From the NCBI RefSeq assembly GCF_013620795.1, contig NZ_LGLW01000001.1, positions 124,001 to 188,000 of the forward strand: a DNA stretch of 64,000 nucleotides, in the 5' to 3' direction. The notes below the pieces were generated by a model that worked only from the letters and a program-made list of their open reading frames with translations, was not told the origin of the DNA and made no database searches. How positions within the stretch are numbered: position 1 is the stretch's first letter; the number at the start of each line of letters is the position of its first letter. The position numbers and the translations under genes were made by a program. Of the stretch, positions 28,979-37,804 are shown piece after piece. The DNA is from Pseudomonas sp. Q2-TVG4-2. GTDB lineage: Bacteria; Pseudomonadota; Gammaproteobacteria; Pseudomonadales; Pseudomonadaceae.

Positions 28979-29719
28979 CTAGCTGATCTGCAAGACTCGG
29001 GCCGCAGCGGCACCGTCTTCTTCGGCGGTGCGCATCATCTTCACGTGAAGCTCGAATTGCCGGGACAACGCCAGCATCGAAGTCATTTCTGCGACCGCGT
29101 TAACGTTGCTCGCCTCAAGAAAGCCCGAGGTCACGCGGACCGCGGCATCGGCCTCGACGGGCTGGCCTTCTTTCATTCGGATAAGCCCATCGGTGCCTTT
29201 CTCCAACTGCTTCGGATCGGGATTGACCAGTTTGAGGCGGTCAACCGTAACCACCACATTCGGATCCTCACCAAGCGCCCGGATGCTGATGGAACCATCG
29301 GCACCGATTTCCACTTTTTCCTCTGGCGGCACGGCAATCGGCCCGGCATTGCCGAGCACCGGCAAACCATCGCCGGTTCTGAGCATGCCTAAGGTGTCGA
29401 TATTGAGACTGCCGGTACGGGCATAAGCCTCGCTGCCATCAGGTGCCTGCACCGCAATCCAGCCATCACCCTCGACCGCCACGTCCAGATCCCTGCCCGT
29501 TTCCTGCAAGGTGCCGGCGCTGAAATCGGTACCGGGTCGTTCCGTCATTGCATAGACGCGTGCCGGAAAACTGTCGCCGAAGACCTGCATCGACCGCGCC
29601 TGTTCGAAGTCACGACGGAATCCGGTAGTCGAGATATTCGCCAGGTTGTTGGCATGGGCCTGCTGAGCGCGAGCGTTCTGGCTCGCCCCTGTCATGGCCA
29701 CATAGAGCATCTTGTCCAT
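28979..29719 (-). CDS. flgF: Proximal rod protein FlgF
   Basis: A 246-residue axial protein starting MDKMLYVAMTGASQNARAQQAHANNLANISTTGFR. ATG 29719 is chosen because GGAGG precedes it. The frame continues to ATG 29788, but that lies inside the sigma-54 promoter. The C-terminus (NAVAEMTSMLALSRQFELHVKMMRTAEE) is typical. It is the first gene of the flgFGHIJKL unit. Confidence 0.96.
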   Translation of the reverse strand: MDKMLYVAMTGASQNARAQQAHANNLANISTTGFRRDFEQARSMQVFGDSFPARVYAMTERPGTDFSAGTLQETGRDLDVAVEGDGWIAVQAPDGSEAYARTGSLNIDTLGMLRTGDGLPVLGNAGPIAVPPEEKVEIGADGSISIRALGEDPNVVVTVDRLKLVNPDPKQLEKGTDGLIRMKEGQPVEADAAVRVTSGFLEASNVNAVAEMTSMLALSRQFELHVKMMRTAEEDGAAAARVLQIS

Positions 29720-29772
29720 CGAACCTCCGAGACGCGGGAATTGACACTTGCTAGTCTGGTAGAGACTGAAAT

Positions 29773-29788
29773 GCAATGCCCATGCCAT
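29773..29788 (-). promoter_or_regulatory. Sigma-54 promoter of flgF operon
   Basis: On the minus strand the sequence is TGGCATG-GGCA-TTGCA, matching the -24/-12 consensus TGGCACG-N4-TTGCA except one base. It lies 54 bases upstream of the flgF ATG and just downstream of the flgE terminator. In Pseudomonas such promoters are activated by FleQ or FleR. Confidence 0.85.
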
Positions 29789-29832
29789 CCTATCGAGATA
29801 ACCTAACTAACTGATCTCCAGTATGTTTTATT

Positions 29833-29863
29833 CAGAAAAAGAGAAGGCCCCGTAGGGCCTTAT
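29833..29863 (-). terminator. Terminator after flgE
   Basis: AAGGCCC / GGGCCTT around a 4-base loop, followed on the minus strand by CTCTTTTTC. It separates flgB-E from the independently promoted flgF-L. Confidence 0.8.
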
Positions 29864-29921
29864 AAAGAGAGGGACGGCAGAATCCCGCCACGAGCGGCGA
29901 CAGCGCTGTCGCTACCTCGGA

Positions 29922-31211
29922 TTAACGTAGATTGATAATCGTCTGGGTGATGGCACTTTCAGTTTCGATGGTCTTGGCGTTTGCCTGATAGTTACGCTGT
30001 GCGACGATGAGGTTGACAAGCTGGTCCGACAGCTCGACGTTGGAGTCTTCCAGGGCGCCGGCTTGCAAGGCACCCAATGTACCGCTGCCAGGCGGGTTAC
30101 GTACCGGCTCACCCGATTCAAAGGACTGCACCCACTGAGTTTTGCCGACCGGGGTCAAGCCTTGGACGTTGGCAAAGTTGGCCAGGATGATCTGTCCTTG
30201 GACCTTGGATTGCCCATTGGTGTAGCGAGCGAAAATCTCGCCGGTCTCGCTGATTTCCAGGCCGGCTAGCTCGCCTGTGGTGTAGCCGTCCTGGCTTACA
30301 CTATTAACGGCAAAGGAGCTGGCGTATTGGGTGGAGCCACGCATATCCAGCGCCAGGTCCAATCCAGCCGCAGGCGCCGCATTGTTCAACGACCAGGTGC
30401 CGTCGCTGTTCTCAACGGCAGGTTGCCACGCAGCGAGAGCGGTAGTACCGGTCGCTGGCGAAACCAACGCGCCCGATGCATTAAAGACCAGCGAGGTGGT
30501 ATCTGGGGTGGTCGCGACGAGAGGATCAGCATTGGTTGGATCTTGCGGATTGCGGCCGTTGATCAGGACATGCATATCCCATTCATTCGAGGCCGTCTTC
30601 ACAAAGTACTGCGTCATCACATGCGCATTACCCTGCTCGTCATAAATATTCGTTGACGTTGAGGCGTTGTAACTCAACGGGTCCGCAGGGTCGAACGGTG
30701 TGTTCGCCGGTTGCGCGTTGGTCGAATTGAGGTTGAATCCTTGGGTGACTTTCGTCGTCGCCTTCGGCTCTTGGCTCACAGTCTGGATTTTCAGATCACT
30801 CACTTGACCGGTCTGAAGATTGCCGTTGCCATCAACCGAATATCCCTGGAGATTATAGCCGAAGTTGTCGACCAGATTTCCTTCCTTGTCCGTACCAAAA
30901 TAGCCGGCTCGGGTATAACTCAGTGCGCCGTTATTGCTGACTTGAAAGAAGCCGTTGCCATTGATCGCCAGATCCAGTGCGTTCTGGGTGTAATTGATAT
31001 TGCCCTGATTGAACTGCTGGGAAACGTTCGCTAGCTGTACACCACTGCCAACCGCGTTTTTCCCCACCCCCATATTGGCCGCATACACATCAGCAAACTC
31101 CGCCCGCGACTGCTTAAATCCCGCGGTCCCGGCGTTGGCGATGTTGTTACCTGTTACGTTGAGGTCTTTACTGGCGGCACGCATGCCGCTGAGGCCGATG
31201 TTGAACGACAT
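29922..31211 (-). CDS. flgE: Flagellar hook protein FlgE
   Basis: A 429-residue axial protein with N-terminal SFNIGLSGMRAASKDLNVTGNNIANAGTAGFKQSRAEFADVY and C-terminal NVELSDQLVNLIVAQRNYQANAKTIETESAITQTIINLR. The middle domains are Thr/Asn-rich. It forms the hook polymer. Last gene of the flgBCDE unit, followed by a terminator. Confidence 0.97.
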   Translation of the reverse strand: MSFNIGLSGMRAASKDLNVTGNNIANAGTAGFKQSRAEFADVYAANMGVGKNAVGSGVQLANVSQQFNQGNINYTQNALDLAINGNGFFQVSNNGALSYTRAGYFGTDKEGNLVDNFGYNLQGYSVDGNGNLQTGQVSDLKIQTVSQEPKATTKVTQGFNLNSTNAQPANTPFDPADPLSYNASTSTNIYDEQGNAHVMTQYFVKTASNEWDMHVLINGRNPQDPTNADPLVATTPDTTSLVFNASGALVSPATGTTALAAWQPAVENSDGTWSLNNAAPAAGLDLALDMRGSTQYASSFAVNSVSQDGYTTGELAGLEISETGEIFARYTNGQSKVQGQIILANFANVQGLTPVGKTQWVQSFESGEPVRNPPGSGTLGALQAGALEDSNVELSDQLVNLIVAQRNYQANAKTIETESAITQTIINLR

Positions 31212-31242
31212 GAACTGCTCCTGTTACCGGGCACGCCGGTAG

Positions 31243-31923
31243 TTACTGACCAATAACCTGGACTTGAGACAGCCCAATGCTGCCGACGCCGGCCAGATTG
31301 AGCATCAGCTCACCGCCGTTCTGTCCTAGAGTGACGCTGTCTACGTTGGCGGGAAGCATGGTGTACAACCCCTTGGTCTCGCCTTGGTAGGTAGCTTGTG
31401 CTTCGAATTTATAGGTACCCGGCGGCAACGTTTTGCCGTTCGAGTCCTTGCCGTCCCACATGAACGAAACGTTGCCGGCCTCTTGCTGCCCCATGTTGAT
31501 CCGGTTCACCACGGCACCGGCGCTGTCATAGACATTGACCGCAACGTTGCTGCTCGATGTTGGCAGCACCAGGCTGGCCTTGAAGGTCTCACTGGTATCG
31601 ACAACCGCTTTGTCGGTCGGCACGATCACTTTGCGACCAACCAGCGAAGATGCCTGAAGCGCCTGGGATGACTGATAGCCGGACAGCATGGTTTCCATGC
31701 TTGAATTCAGCTTTTCCACACCCTCAACGGTGCTGAACTGCGCCAGTTGGGCGATGAACTCACCGTTTTCCTGGGGCTCCAGCGGGTTTTGGTTGTTCAG
31801 CTGAGTGACCAACAGCTCGAGAAATTCATTCTTGCCGAGATCATTGCTTTTGACCTCGCGATCCTTCACTTGATACTGGTCGAGTACCGAACCGGTACCG
31901 CTGACGCCGCCTGTCGTGCTCAT
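31243..31923 (-). CDS. flgD: Hook capping/scaffold protein FlgD
   Basis: A 226-residue protein: an N-terminal FlgD domain (LGKNEFLELLVTQLNNQNPLEPQENGEFIAQLAQFSTVEGVEKLNSSM), a FlgD Ig-like domain (FKASLVLPTSSSNVAVNVYD...MWDGKDSNGKTLPPGTYKFEA) and a tudor-like end. It caps the hook during growth and is not in the final structure. Confidence 0.96.
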   Translation of the reverse strand: MSTTGGVSGTGSVLDQYQVKDREVKSNDLGKNEFLELLVTQLNNQNPLEPQENGEFIAQLAQFSTVEGVEKLNSSMETMLSGYQSSQALQASSLVGRKVIVPTDKAVVDTSETFKASLVLPTSSSNVAVNVYDSAGAVVNRINMGQQEAGNVSFMWDGKDSNGKTLPPGTYKFEAQATYQGETKGLYTMLPANVDSVTLGQNGGELMLNLAGVGSIGLSQVQVIGQ

Positions 31924-31942
31924 GGCTATCTCTCGTAAGGGG

Positions 31943-32386
31943 TTACTGGCCCAGCGTCAGAACTTTCTGCAGCATGGTCTTGGCCGTATTCATCAGCTCG
32001 GCATTGGTTTGAAACGAGCGGCTCGCGGAAATCATGTCGGCCATTTCCTCCACGACATTGACGTTCGGGTAATACACATACCCCTCTTCATTCGCAGCCG
32101 GATGGTTGGGCTCATAACGGGCTTGCAGCTCGCTCTGGTCCTCAACGACGCCTAGCACCTGAACACCTGCGCCCGCCTGGTCCTGCTCAGCGAAGAGTGA
32201 TTGATTTGGCTCTCCGTTGGCCTGTTGAAGCATGGTGGCGAACACCGGATGGCGCGCGCGGTAGGTCTGGTCGACGCTGGAAGAAACCGTTTCGGCGTTA
32301 GCGATGTTGCTCGATATGGTGTTCAGGCGAGTGCTCTGGGCGCTCATGCCGCTGCCGGCAATGTTGAATACGCTACTAAGGGACAT
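31943..32386 (-). CDS. flgC: Proximal rod protein FlgC
   Basis: A 147-residue rod protein with SLSSVFNIAGSGMSAQSTRLNTISSNIANAETVSSS at the start and VNVVEEMADMISASRSFQTNAELMNTAKTMLQKVL at the end. It lies 14 bases after flgB. Confidence 0.96.
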   Translation of the reverse strand: MSLSSVFNIAGSGMSAQSTRLNTISSNIANAETVSSSVDQTYRARHPVFATMLQQANGEPNQSLFAEQDQAGAGVQVLGVVEDQSELQARYEPNHPAANEEGYVYYPNVNVVEEMADMISASRSFQTNAELMNTAKTMLQKVLTLGQ

Positions 32387-32400
32387 GGAATCCGCTCCTT

Positions 32401-32805
32401 TTATTCGCCGCGCAGGGCGCTCATGAGCCCCCTGAACTTACTATTGAGCAAGGTGAAACTTGCCTGGAAGTCGATGGCGTTCTCGGCATAGGCGGCTTGT
32501 TCGACCTGTGCATCGACAGTGTTCTGGTCAAGTGAGGCGTGTGCAGGGGTGCGGAACCGCAATCCCGGATCGGCAATTTCCATACCTTCGGCAGCAATGT
32601 GCTTGCTGCTGGTCACGGCGACGCCGAACCCGCCCTGATTCTTGCTGTGCTGCGCAGCGAGAACGGCGCCGAACTCAAGGTCGCGGGCTTTGTAGTTAGG
32701 CGTGTCGGCGTTAGCGATATTGTTCGCTAGCACTTCGGCACGCTGAGCGCGAAAGCCGAGCGCCTTCTCGTGGACGCCAAGTGCCTTGTCGAAACTGATG
32801 GTCAT
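32401..32805 (-). CDS. flgB: Proximal rod protein FlgB
   Basis: A 134-residue rod protein (ALGFRAQRAEVLANNIANADTPNYKARDLEFGAVL). It is the first gene of flgBCDE, directly downstream of a sigma-54 promoter. Confidence 0.96.
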   Translation of the reverse strand: MTISFDKALGVHEKALGFRAQRAEVLANNIANADTPNYKARDLEFGAVLAAQHSKNQGGFGVAVTSSKHIAAEGMEIADPGLRFRTPAHASLDQNTVDAQVEQAAYAENAIDFQASFTLLNSKFRGLMSALRGE

Positions 32806-32848
32806 GATCTGGCCCTCTGCCGGATACAGGTCTGCTTAGCAAACCGTC

Positions 32849-32864
32849 AGCAAAGGCCGTGCCA
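32849..32864 (-). promoter_or_regulatory. Sigma-54 promoter of flgBCDE
   Basis: On the minus strand TGGCACG-GCCT-TTGCT matches the sigma-54 consensus at every conserved base, 44 bases upstream of the flgB ATG. An AT-rich tract (about 32864-32905) upstream could hold enhancer or IHF sites. Confidence 0.9.
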
Positions 32865-33020
32865 TAAAAATAACTATTTGATATATAAGGATTTTTATCA
32901 AACACCCTACGAGCCTAGCGTCAAAAGCGGCAAGCCTTTTCCAGCTTTTGCCGCCTTCTCACTCGTCACCGACAGATTTCTGCCGCCGCCTCGCGGCAGG
33001 CACCACGGAAATAGGCAGAG

Positions 33021-33845
33021 CTATTTCGCTTTATAGATGATGCCAGGGCTGCATTGAACCATCTGATACAACTCGGGCAGCCCGTTCAGCGCCTCGGATG
33101 CTCCGAGAAACAAATACCCGCCTGGCTTCAGAGTCGCATGGATGCGTTTGAGAATATCTTTCTTAACATCGGCCGAGAAATAGATCAGGACGTTTCGACA
33201 GAACACCACATCGAACTTTCCCAACACCGCATAACTGTCGAGCAAATTCTGAACGCGAAACTCAACGCGGCTACGAATAGTCGGTTTGACTACCCAACGA
33301 CCAGGTGTCTTGACGTCGAAATAACGCTGTAGACGCTCGCTGGACAAGCCTCGCGCGATGGCGAGGCTGTCATATTCGGCCGCCTTGGATGCCGCGAGCA
33401 TGGTCCCTGATAATTCGGTAGCCACGATCTGCACGGCCGGTTTCGGCTGGCTTGGGCTCGCTCGCTCGAATTCATCGATGGTCATGGACAATGAATACGG
33501 TTCCTGCCCCGATGAACAGGCCGCTGACCACACACGCAAACGCTGCCCTGCAGCGCTTTTCAGTAGCTCAGGCAGAACCCGACTTTTGAGCACCTCGAAT
33601 GGATAGGTATCGCGAAACCAGAGCGTTTCGTTGGTCGTCATCGCGTCCACGACTTGCTCCCGCAGGCCGCTACGCGGATGAGCCTGAATCTTGCGGACCA
33701 GATCACCCAGGCTCTTGAGCCCTTGCTGCTCCATCAGTTTGTTCAGCCTGCTGGAAACCAGGTATTGCTTATTATTACCCAGCAAGATGCCGCACGTCTT
33801 TTCGAGGAATATTCGGAACTGATCGAAATCCGGATCACCTGACAC
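33021..33845 (-). CDS. cheR: Chemotaxis protein methyltransferase CheR
   Basis: A 274-residue protein. N-terminal helical CheR_N (FDQFRIFLEKTCGILLGNNKQYLVSSRLNKLM) is followed by the SAM-binding domain with RVWSAACSSGQEPYSLSM (Ser/Cys replacing the more common Ser/Thr GEE) and FDVVFCRNVLIYFSADVKKDILKRI. It methylates receptor glutamates. It lies 37 bases downstream of cheV on the same strand. Confidence 0.95.
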   Translation of the reverse strand: MSGDPDFDQFRIFLEKTCGILLGNNKQYLVSSRLNKLMEQQGLKSLGDLVRKIQAHPRSGLREQVVDAMTTNETLWFRDTYPFEVLKSRVLPELLKSAAGQRLRVWSAACSSGQEPYSLSMTIDEFERASPSQPKPAVQIVATELSGTMLAASKAAEYDSLAIARGLSSERLQRYFDVKTPGRWVVKPTIRSRVEFRVQNLLDSYAVLGKFDVVFCRNVLIYFSADVKKDILKRIHATLKPGGYLFLGASEALNGLPELYQMVQCSPGIIYKAK

Positions 33846-33882
33846 TAATTATGCCCACCAGTCATGTTGTGAGGACCACGCC

Positions 33883-34815
33883 TCAATTCTTATCCGTAGC
33901 CCGGATTCGCTCTATCACTCGATTGGCCAGATCGTCCGCCTGAAACTTGGCGAGAAAATCATCAGCGCCGACTCGCTTGACCATGCCCTGGTTAAACACA
34001 CCGGAAAGCGAAGTATGCAGCAGAATATGCAAGTCTCGCATCACGGGATCCTGACGCACCTCGGTGGTGAGCGTATAGCCATCCATTTCCGGCATTTCAA
34101 TATCGGAAATCATCATCACGAATTCTTCGGATGGTTTTTTCCCATCTGCCACTAGCTCTCGAAGGTAGTCCAGCGCCTCGCGGCCATCGTTGCGTGCAAC
34201 CACCTCGATTCCCAGATTTTGTAGACAACGAATAATCTGTTTTCGCGCGACGGCGGAGTCATCAACAATCAGGACCCGGCTAGCTGATGCCTTGCTACTG
34301 GTTTCCTCGTCGGCGATGCTGACCGATAGCTGCTCCGAAACAGGCGCCACCTCGGCCAGTACTTTTTCCACGTCGATAATCTCGACCATTTGCCCATCGA
34401 GGTGGGTCACGGCGGTCAAGTAATGATCATGCCCGACACCCTTGGGAGGCGGCAGGATATCCTCCCAATTCATATTGACGATCCGCTCTACCGAGTGCAC
34501 CAGGAACCCGAGCACCTTGGTGTTGTATTCCACGATGATGGCGAAACTGTTGGGCAAGTCTTGCAGCGCTGGCTTTCCGGTGGCCAGCGACAGATCGAGG
34601 ATTGAAAGCGTGCTGCCTCGGATGTTCGCAACCCCACGCACAACCGGATTAGACCGAGGCATGACGGTGAGCCGAGGGCACTGCAACACCTCTTTCACTT
34701 TAAACACGTTTATGCCGTAGAGCTGCTTGCCCTCCAGCCTGAATAACAGCAACTCCAGGCGATTCTGCCCCACCAGCTGGGTACGCTGGTTAACCGAATC
34801 CAATACACCGGCCAT
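33883..34815 (-). CDS. cheV: Chemotaxis coupling/receiver protein CheV
   Basis: A 310-residue protein starting at ATG 34815 after AGAGGAAA; the frame extends to 35010 over the sigma-54 promoters and is not used. A CheW-like domain (LLLFRLEGKQLYGINVFKVKEVL...PRSNPVVRGVANIRGSTLSILDL) is joined to a receiver domain (RVLIVDDSAVARKQI, MMISDIEMPEMDGYTLT, then K in DFLAKF). It couples receptors to CheA and adapts by phosphorylation of the Asp. It pairs with cheR. Confidence 0.94.
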   Translation of the reverse strand: MAGVLDSVNQRTQLVGQNRLELLLFRLEGKQLYGINVFKVKEVLQCPRLTVMPRSNPVVRGVANIRGSTLSILDLSLATGKPALQDLPNSFAIIVEYNTKVLGFLVHSVERIVNMNWEDILPPPKGVGHDHYLTAVTHLDGQMVEIIDVEKVLAEVAPVSEQLSVSIADEETSSKASASRVLIVDDSAVARKQIIRCLQNLGIEVVARNDGREALDYLRELVADGKKPSEEFVMMISDIEMPEMDGYTLTTEVRQDPVMRDLHILLHTSLSGVFNQGMVKRVGADDFLAKFQADDLANRVIERIRATDKN

Positions 34816-34871
34816 GCCAATTTCCTCTTGCTTGCGAAATGAGTGTTCGGATGCCAGTTGTTTGGACTTAA

Positions 34872-34887
34872 CGGCACGCCCTTTGCT
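34872..34887 (+). promoter_or_regulatory. Sigma-54-like element toward flgA
   Basis: CGGCACG-CCCT-TTGCT on the plus strand has GG and GC at sigma-54 spacing, but the first base differs from consensus. A start about 12 bases downstream would fall at the flgA ATG, so either the transcript is nearly leaderless or translation begins at a later codon. The match could be chance. Confidence 0.4.
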
Positions 34888-34899
34888 TCTGCCGTGCCA
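34884..34899 (-). promoter_or_regulatory. Sigma-54 promoter of cheV-cheR
   Basis: On the minus strand TGGCACG-GCAG-AAGCA keeps the -24 GG and -12 GC at the right spacing (the -12 lacks the TT). It is 69 bases upstream of the cheV ATG and overlaps the opposing element for flgA by four bases. Confidence 0.65.
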
Positions 34900-35651
34900 T
34901 GAGCAGACAGATGACTTTTTTCCGGCGTCCTTGCAGGGTGCTTTGCCTAGCAATCCTAATACCAACCTTGTGCGGGCTGAGCCGGTTAGCTGACTCGGCA
35001 AGCGTGACACGACCTGAACAGCTTATCGACGCGACCCGCGGGTTTCTTGAGCGTGAAGTGACTGACTATTTGCAGCGTAGCCAAATCCAGGCGCGCTACG
35101 AGGTCGAAATCAACAGGCTGGATCCCCGCCTGCGCCTGGCGCCCTGCGACCGCCCGTTTACGACCAAGCTGGAAAGCCCGGCGCAGCCGGTCGGCCGCAC
35201 GACTGTACGGGTCAGATGCGAAGGCTCATCGCCCTGGTCCGTTTTCGTCCCCGCGCAGGTCCATTTGTTCCGGGAGGTGATAGTCGCCCGGCGGCCGCTG
35301 GCACGTGAAAGCATTCTTGAGCAGGCTGACGTCACCCTCGCCGAGCGGGACGTCAGCCTGCTGACCCAGGGTTACCTGACGGCATTTGATCAAGTTCTGG
35401 GGAACAAACTCACTCGCAGCGCCCTGCCCGACCAAGTCCTTCCGCCTACTTATGTCTCACCTGCAGAAGTAATCCGCAAAGGTGATCAGGTGGTAATCAG
35501 CGCGAAAAATTCGACGATAAATGTGAGAATGCCAGGAGAAGCTTTGTCCGACGGCGCACTTGGCAGCCAGATCCGGGTCAAAAATCAACGATCCGGACGC
35601 ACCGTCAAAGCTCGCGTCGTCGGCCCCGGACAGGTAGAAGTCGCGATGTAG
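34899..35651 (+). CDS. flgA: Flagellar P-ring assembly chaperone FlgA
   Basis: A 250-residue exported protein. A signal segment (RRPCRVLCLAILIPTLCGLSRLADSA) is followed by an N-terminal domain and the C-terminal SAF domain (VIVARRPLARESILEQADVTLAERDVSLLTQGYLT...GDQVVISAKNSTINVRMPGEALSDGALGSQIRVKNQRSGRTVKARV). It assists periplasmic P-ring formation by FlgI. ATG 34911 is an alternative start. It heads flgA-flgM-flgN, divergent from cheV. Confidence 0.93.
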   Translation: MSRQMTFFRRPCRVLCLAILIPTLCGLSRLADSASVTRPEQLIDATRGFLEREVTDYLQRSQIQARYEVEINRLDPRLRLAPCDRPFTTKLESPAQPVGRTTVRVRCEGSSPWSVFVPAQVHLFREVIVARRPLARESILEQADVTLAERDVSLLTQGYLTAFDQVLGNKLTRSALPDQVLPPTYVSPAEVIRKGDQVVISAKNSTINVRMPGEALSDGALGSQIRVKNQRSGRTVKARVVGPGQVEVAM

Positions 35652-35691
35652 GCGATAAGTCGCTGACGCAGCCATCCCAACGAAAAAAAAC

Positions 35692-35718
35692 TAAAGTTTC
35701 TCGTAGGTTTGCCGAAAA
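35692..35718 (+). promoter_or_regulatory. FliA (sigma-28) promoter of flgMN
   Basis: TAAAGTTT-N11-GCCGAAAA closely matches the flagellar consensus TAAAGTTT-N11-GCCGATAA and lies 37 bases upstream of the flgM ATG. This gives the anti-sigma factor its own FliA-dependent feedback control. Confidence 0.9.
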
Positions 35719-35754
35719 GCAGGCAAGCGTCCTGACTTATTCGAGGTTTCGATC

Positions 35755-36084
35755 ATGGCTATCGATTTCAACCGGCCCAACAGTGCCGTCAATTCACCCA
35801 ACAGCGGACGTAGCGGTAGCGTTCAGAACAGCGAGCGGGCACCCGCTCAGCAGGCGCCTACTGAAGCAGTGAAGAACGCTGGTACCGCAGCAGCATCCGG
35901 CGAGAGCGTCCAACTGAGCCCGGAAGCGCAGCGTCTTCAGCAAACTACGGAGAAGCTGAGTCAGCAACCTTCGGTCGATCAGGAGCGCGTCGCTCAGATC
36001 AAGCAGGCCATCGCCGACGGCAGCTACCAAGTAGATAACCAGCGTGTAGCATCGAAGCTGCTCGCATTCGAAAGCCAGCGTTGA
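35755..36084 (+). CDS. flgM: Anti-sigma-28 factor FlgM
   Basis: A 109-residue, largely disordered, Gln/Ser/Ala-rich protein with the FlgM C-terminal helices [33 protein letters not shown]. It binds FliA until it is exported through the completed hook. It lies directly below a FliA promoter. Confidence 0.95.
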   Translation: MAIDFNRPNSAVNSPNSGRSGSVQNSERAPAQQAPTEAVKNAGTAAASGESVQLSPEAQRLQQTTEKLSQQPSVDQERVAQIKQAIADGSYQVDNQRVASKLLAFESQR

Positions 36085-36131
36085 TTCTTGGTAGCAAAGG
36101 GTAGCCAGGCGTCAACGCGTTAGAGGCCACT

Positions 36132-36602
36132 ATGCAAGATACCGAAGTGCTTCAGCAGCTCATTGATGATATCGGCACCGCTCTAAAGCTTCTTGAGCTT
36201 ACCGATGCTGAGTATCAGGCACTCGCCGAGCGCAACCTAACAGGCCTTGAACAACTGCTCACGCAGAAGCAGGCGCTGCTAGCGCTGCTTGGCCAGCACG
36301 GCAGCTTCCGCAGCCAGACGCTTGCCAAGGCCCAATTTAGCGCCGACCGGAACGGCCTAGCGGCGTTTGCCGCAGGCTCCGCAATAGGCGAAGAGATCCT
36401 TGCGCAGGCAGAACAGCTCGACAACGCTCTTGAGGCTTGCCGACATGCCAACGAGCGCAACGGCAAGCTAATCCGTGCAAACCAGAGCGTTGTCGGCAAC
36501 ATGCTGCAGGTATTGCAGGGTAGCAATCAAACTCCCGATCTTTACGACCGTCGAGGCGCAGCCGCCAAAAGCGCGAATCACCGCCCGCTCAGCCAAGCTT
36601 GA
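36132..36602 (+). CDS. flgN: Flagellar export chaperone FlgN
   Basis: A 156-residue helical protein (LLELTDAEYQALAERNLTGLEQLLTQKQALLALLGQ, C-terminal QVLQGSNQTPDLYDRRGAA). FlgN chaperones FlgK and FlgL. It lies 47 bases after flgM. Confidence 0.93.
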   Translation: MQDTEVLQQLIDDIGTALKLLELTDAEYQALAERNLTGLEQLLTQKQALLALLGQHGSFRSQTLAKAQFSADRNGLAAFAAGSAIGEEILAQAEQLDNALEACRHANERNGKLIRANQSVVGNMLQVLQGSNQTPDLYDRRGAAAKSANHRPLSQA

Positions 36603-36674
36603 AACACACTCAGCCAATAAAGGCGAAATGCTACTATGTAGCCGATGTCGTTACATGCCGGAGAGCAAAGCTAA

Positions 36675-37421
36675 GTGTCCAATCCTTTCGCCGAGAACGA
36701 AGGTCCTCAGCCTCCTCAAATCCTCAAGACCTCAGTTGAGATCCAGGCGAACCTGCGGCTCCTGCTGGATAACCATATTCCTTTGCTGATCCGCTTCGCC
36801 GAGCGCAATCGGCGATATCAGACCTATCTGGTTGAGATAAATCGCGAAAAAGGCTGGATTGCATTCGACGAACTCATCCCTAGCGATGGCGAGCGCATGA
36901 TCGCCTCGGCAGAGCCGTTTCAGGTTGAGGGATACTACGAGGGAGTGCGCATCGCTTGGAATAACGACCACCCGGCTCACCTCAGCGAGCTGGACGGCGC
37001 ACCCTGCTACTGGACCCCCCTACCTGATCAGATTCTCTATCATCAGCGGCGCAACGCGTACCGCGCTCCACTAAGCGCGCAACCCATTGCCGCGGAATTA
37101 AGCGGCCAAACCGTCAAGAGGCCTCTGGAAGGCAAAGTACTGGACATGTCGGCGACCGGCTGCAAGCTTAGTTTCCCAGGCAACTTGCAAAATAGCCTGC
37201 AGGCAGGCCAAGTCTACGAACACCTTTCGGCCAAACTGCCCTTCGGCACCATCACAACCGCAGCCGAGTTACGGCATGTGGTTTTTGATGAGAAGCTCGA
37301 CTTAACATTCTGCGGGATGCGTTTCTACCGTATCAGCGGCCTGGCGCAGCGGCAGATAGAGCGATTTGTCTACCAGCTCCAGCGCGAAGCACGACGCGAC
37401 CAAGCAGGCCGCTTTAGCTGA
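36675..37421 (+). CDS. ycgR: Flagellar brake protein YcgR (PilZ domain)
   Basis: A 248-residue protein starting at GTG 36675. An N-terminal YcgR domain (about 20-115) is followed by a PilZ domain with the c-di-GMP-binding RRNAYR at 125-130 and DMSATG at 157-162. It slows the motor when c-di-GMP is high. It lies 72 bases after flgN and is the last flagellar gene before the island. Confidence 0.93.
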   Translation: MSNPFAENEGPQPPQILKTSVEIQANLRLLLDNHIPLLIRFAERNRRYQTYLVEINREKGWIAFDELIPSDGERMIASAEPFQVEGYYEGVRIAWNNDHPAHLSELDGAPCYWTPLPDQILYHQRRNAYRAPLSAQPIAAELSGQTVKRPLEGKVLDMSATGCKLSFPGNLQNSLQAGQVYEHLSAKLPFGTITTAAELRHVVFDEKLDLTFCGMRFYRISGLAQRQIERFVYQLQREARRDQAGRFS

Positions 37422-37634
37422 CTCCAGATGATATGTTCGGCATAGCCGAGCGATGGTCAGCAGCTATCCTCACCCTCTAGCGGATCCCCTACGAACACAA
37501 ACCGGAGGCCTCCGTCATATTGATGCCGAAGGGGCCGAGCGGAGCAGATCTGGATTCCATTGCCCGTCGCGGGCAACTCGCCTCGCTGTGGAGCTACCGG
37601 AGCCGGCGCTGCAATCGGCGTTTAGGCATAAAGC

Positions 37635-37682
37635 TGGCGTCCCAGGCGAGGTTCGAACTCACAACCTTCCCCTTAGGAGGGG
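37635..37682. repeat. attL: 48-bp duplicate of the tRNA-Arg(CCT) 3' end
   Basis: Identical to 47713-47760, including the encoded CCA, T-arm and anticodon 3' side. After 37682 the similarity stops abruptly and the remainder of the tRNA is absent, so this copy is the remnant and the right copy is the functional gene. Confidence 0.92.
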
Positions 37683-37774
37683 CAAACAGGCCTCTTCCAA
37701 ATCAAGAACTTACCTTTAAAATCAGTCACTTATCGTCCCGTTGCATCCGGTGAATTAGCCCCGTATAGTCACTT

Positions 37775-37793
37775 TTGCACCCACACGGCACCC
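37775..37793. promoter_or_regulatory. Putative left integrase arm-type site
   Basis: TTGCACCCACACGGCACCC contains GCACCC twice and recurs with a single mismatch at 47646-47664 near the right end, in the same orientation. It lies just upstream of the integrase start. Confidence 0.5.
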
Positions 37794-37804
37794 ATGGGGA
37801 CACC

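Noticed and set aside
37503..37514. CGGAGGCCTCCG palindrome after ycgR as a terminator
   Set aside because: No loop-closing room for a stable stem and no T-run on either side.
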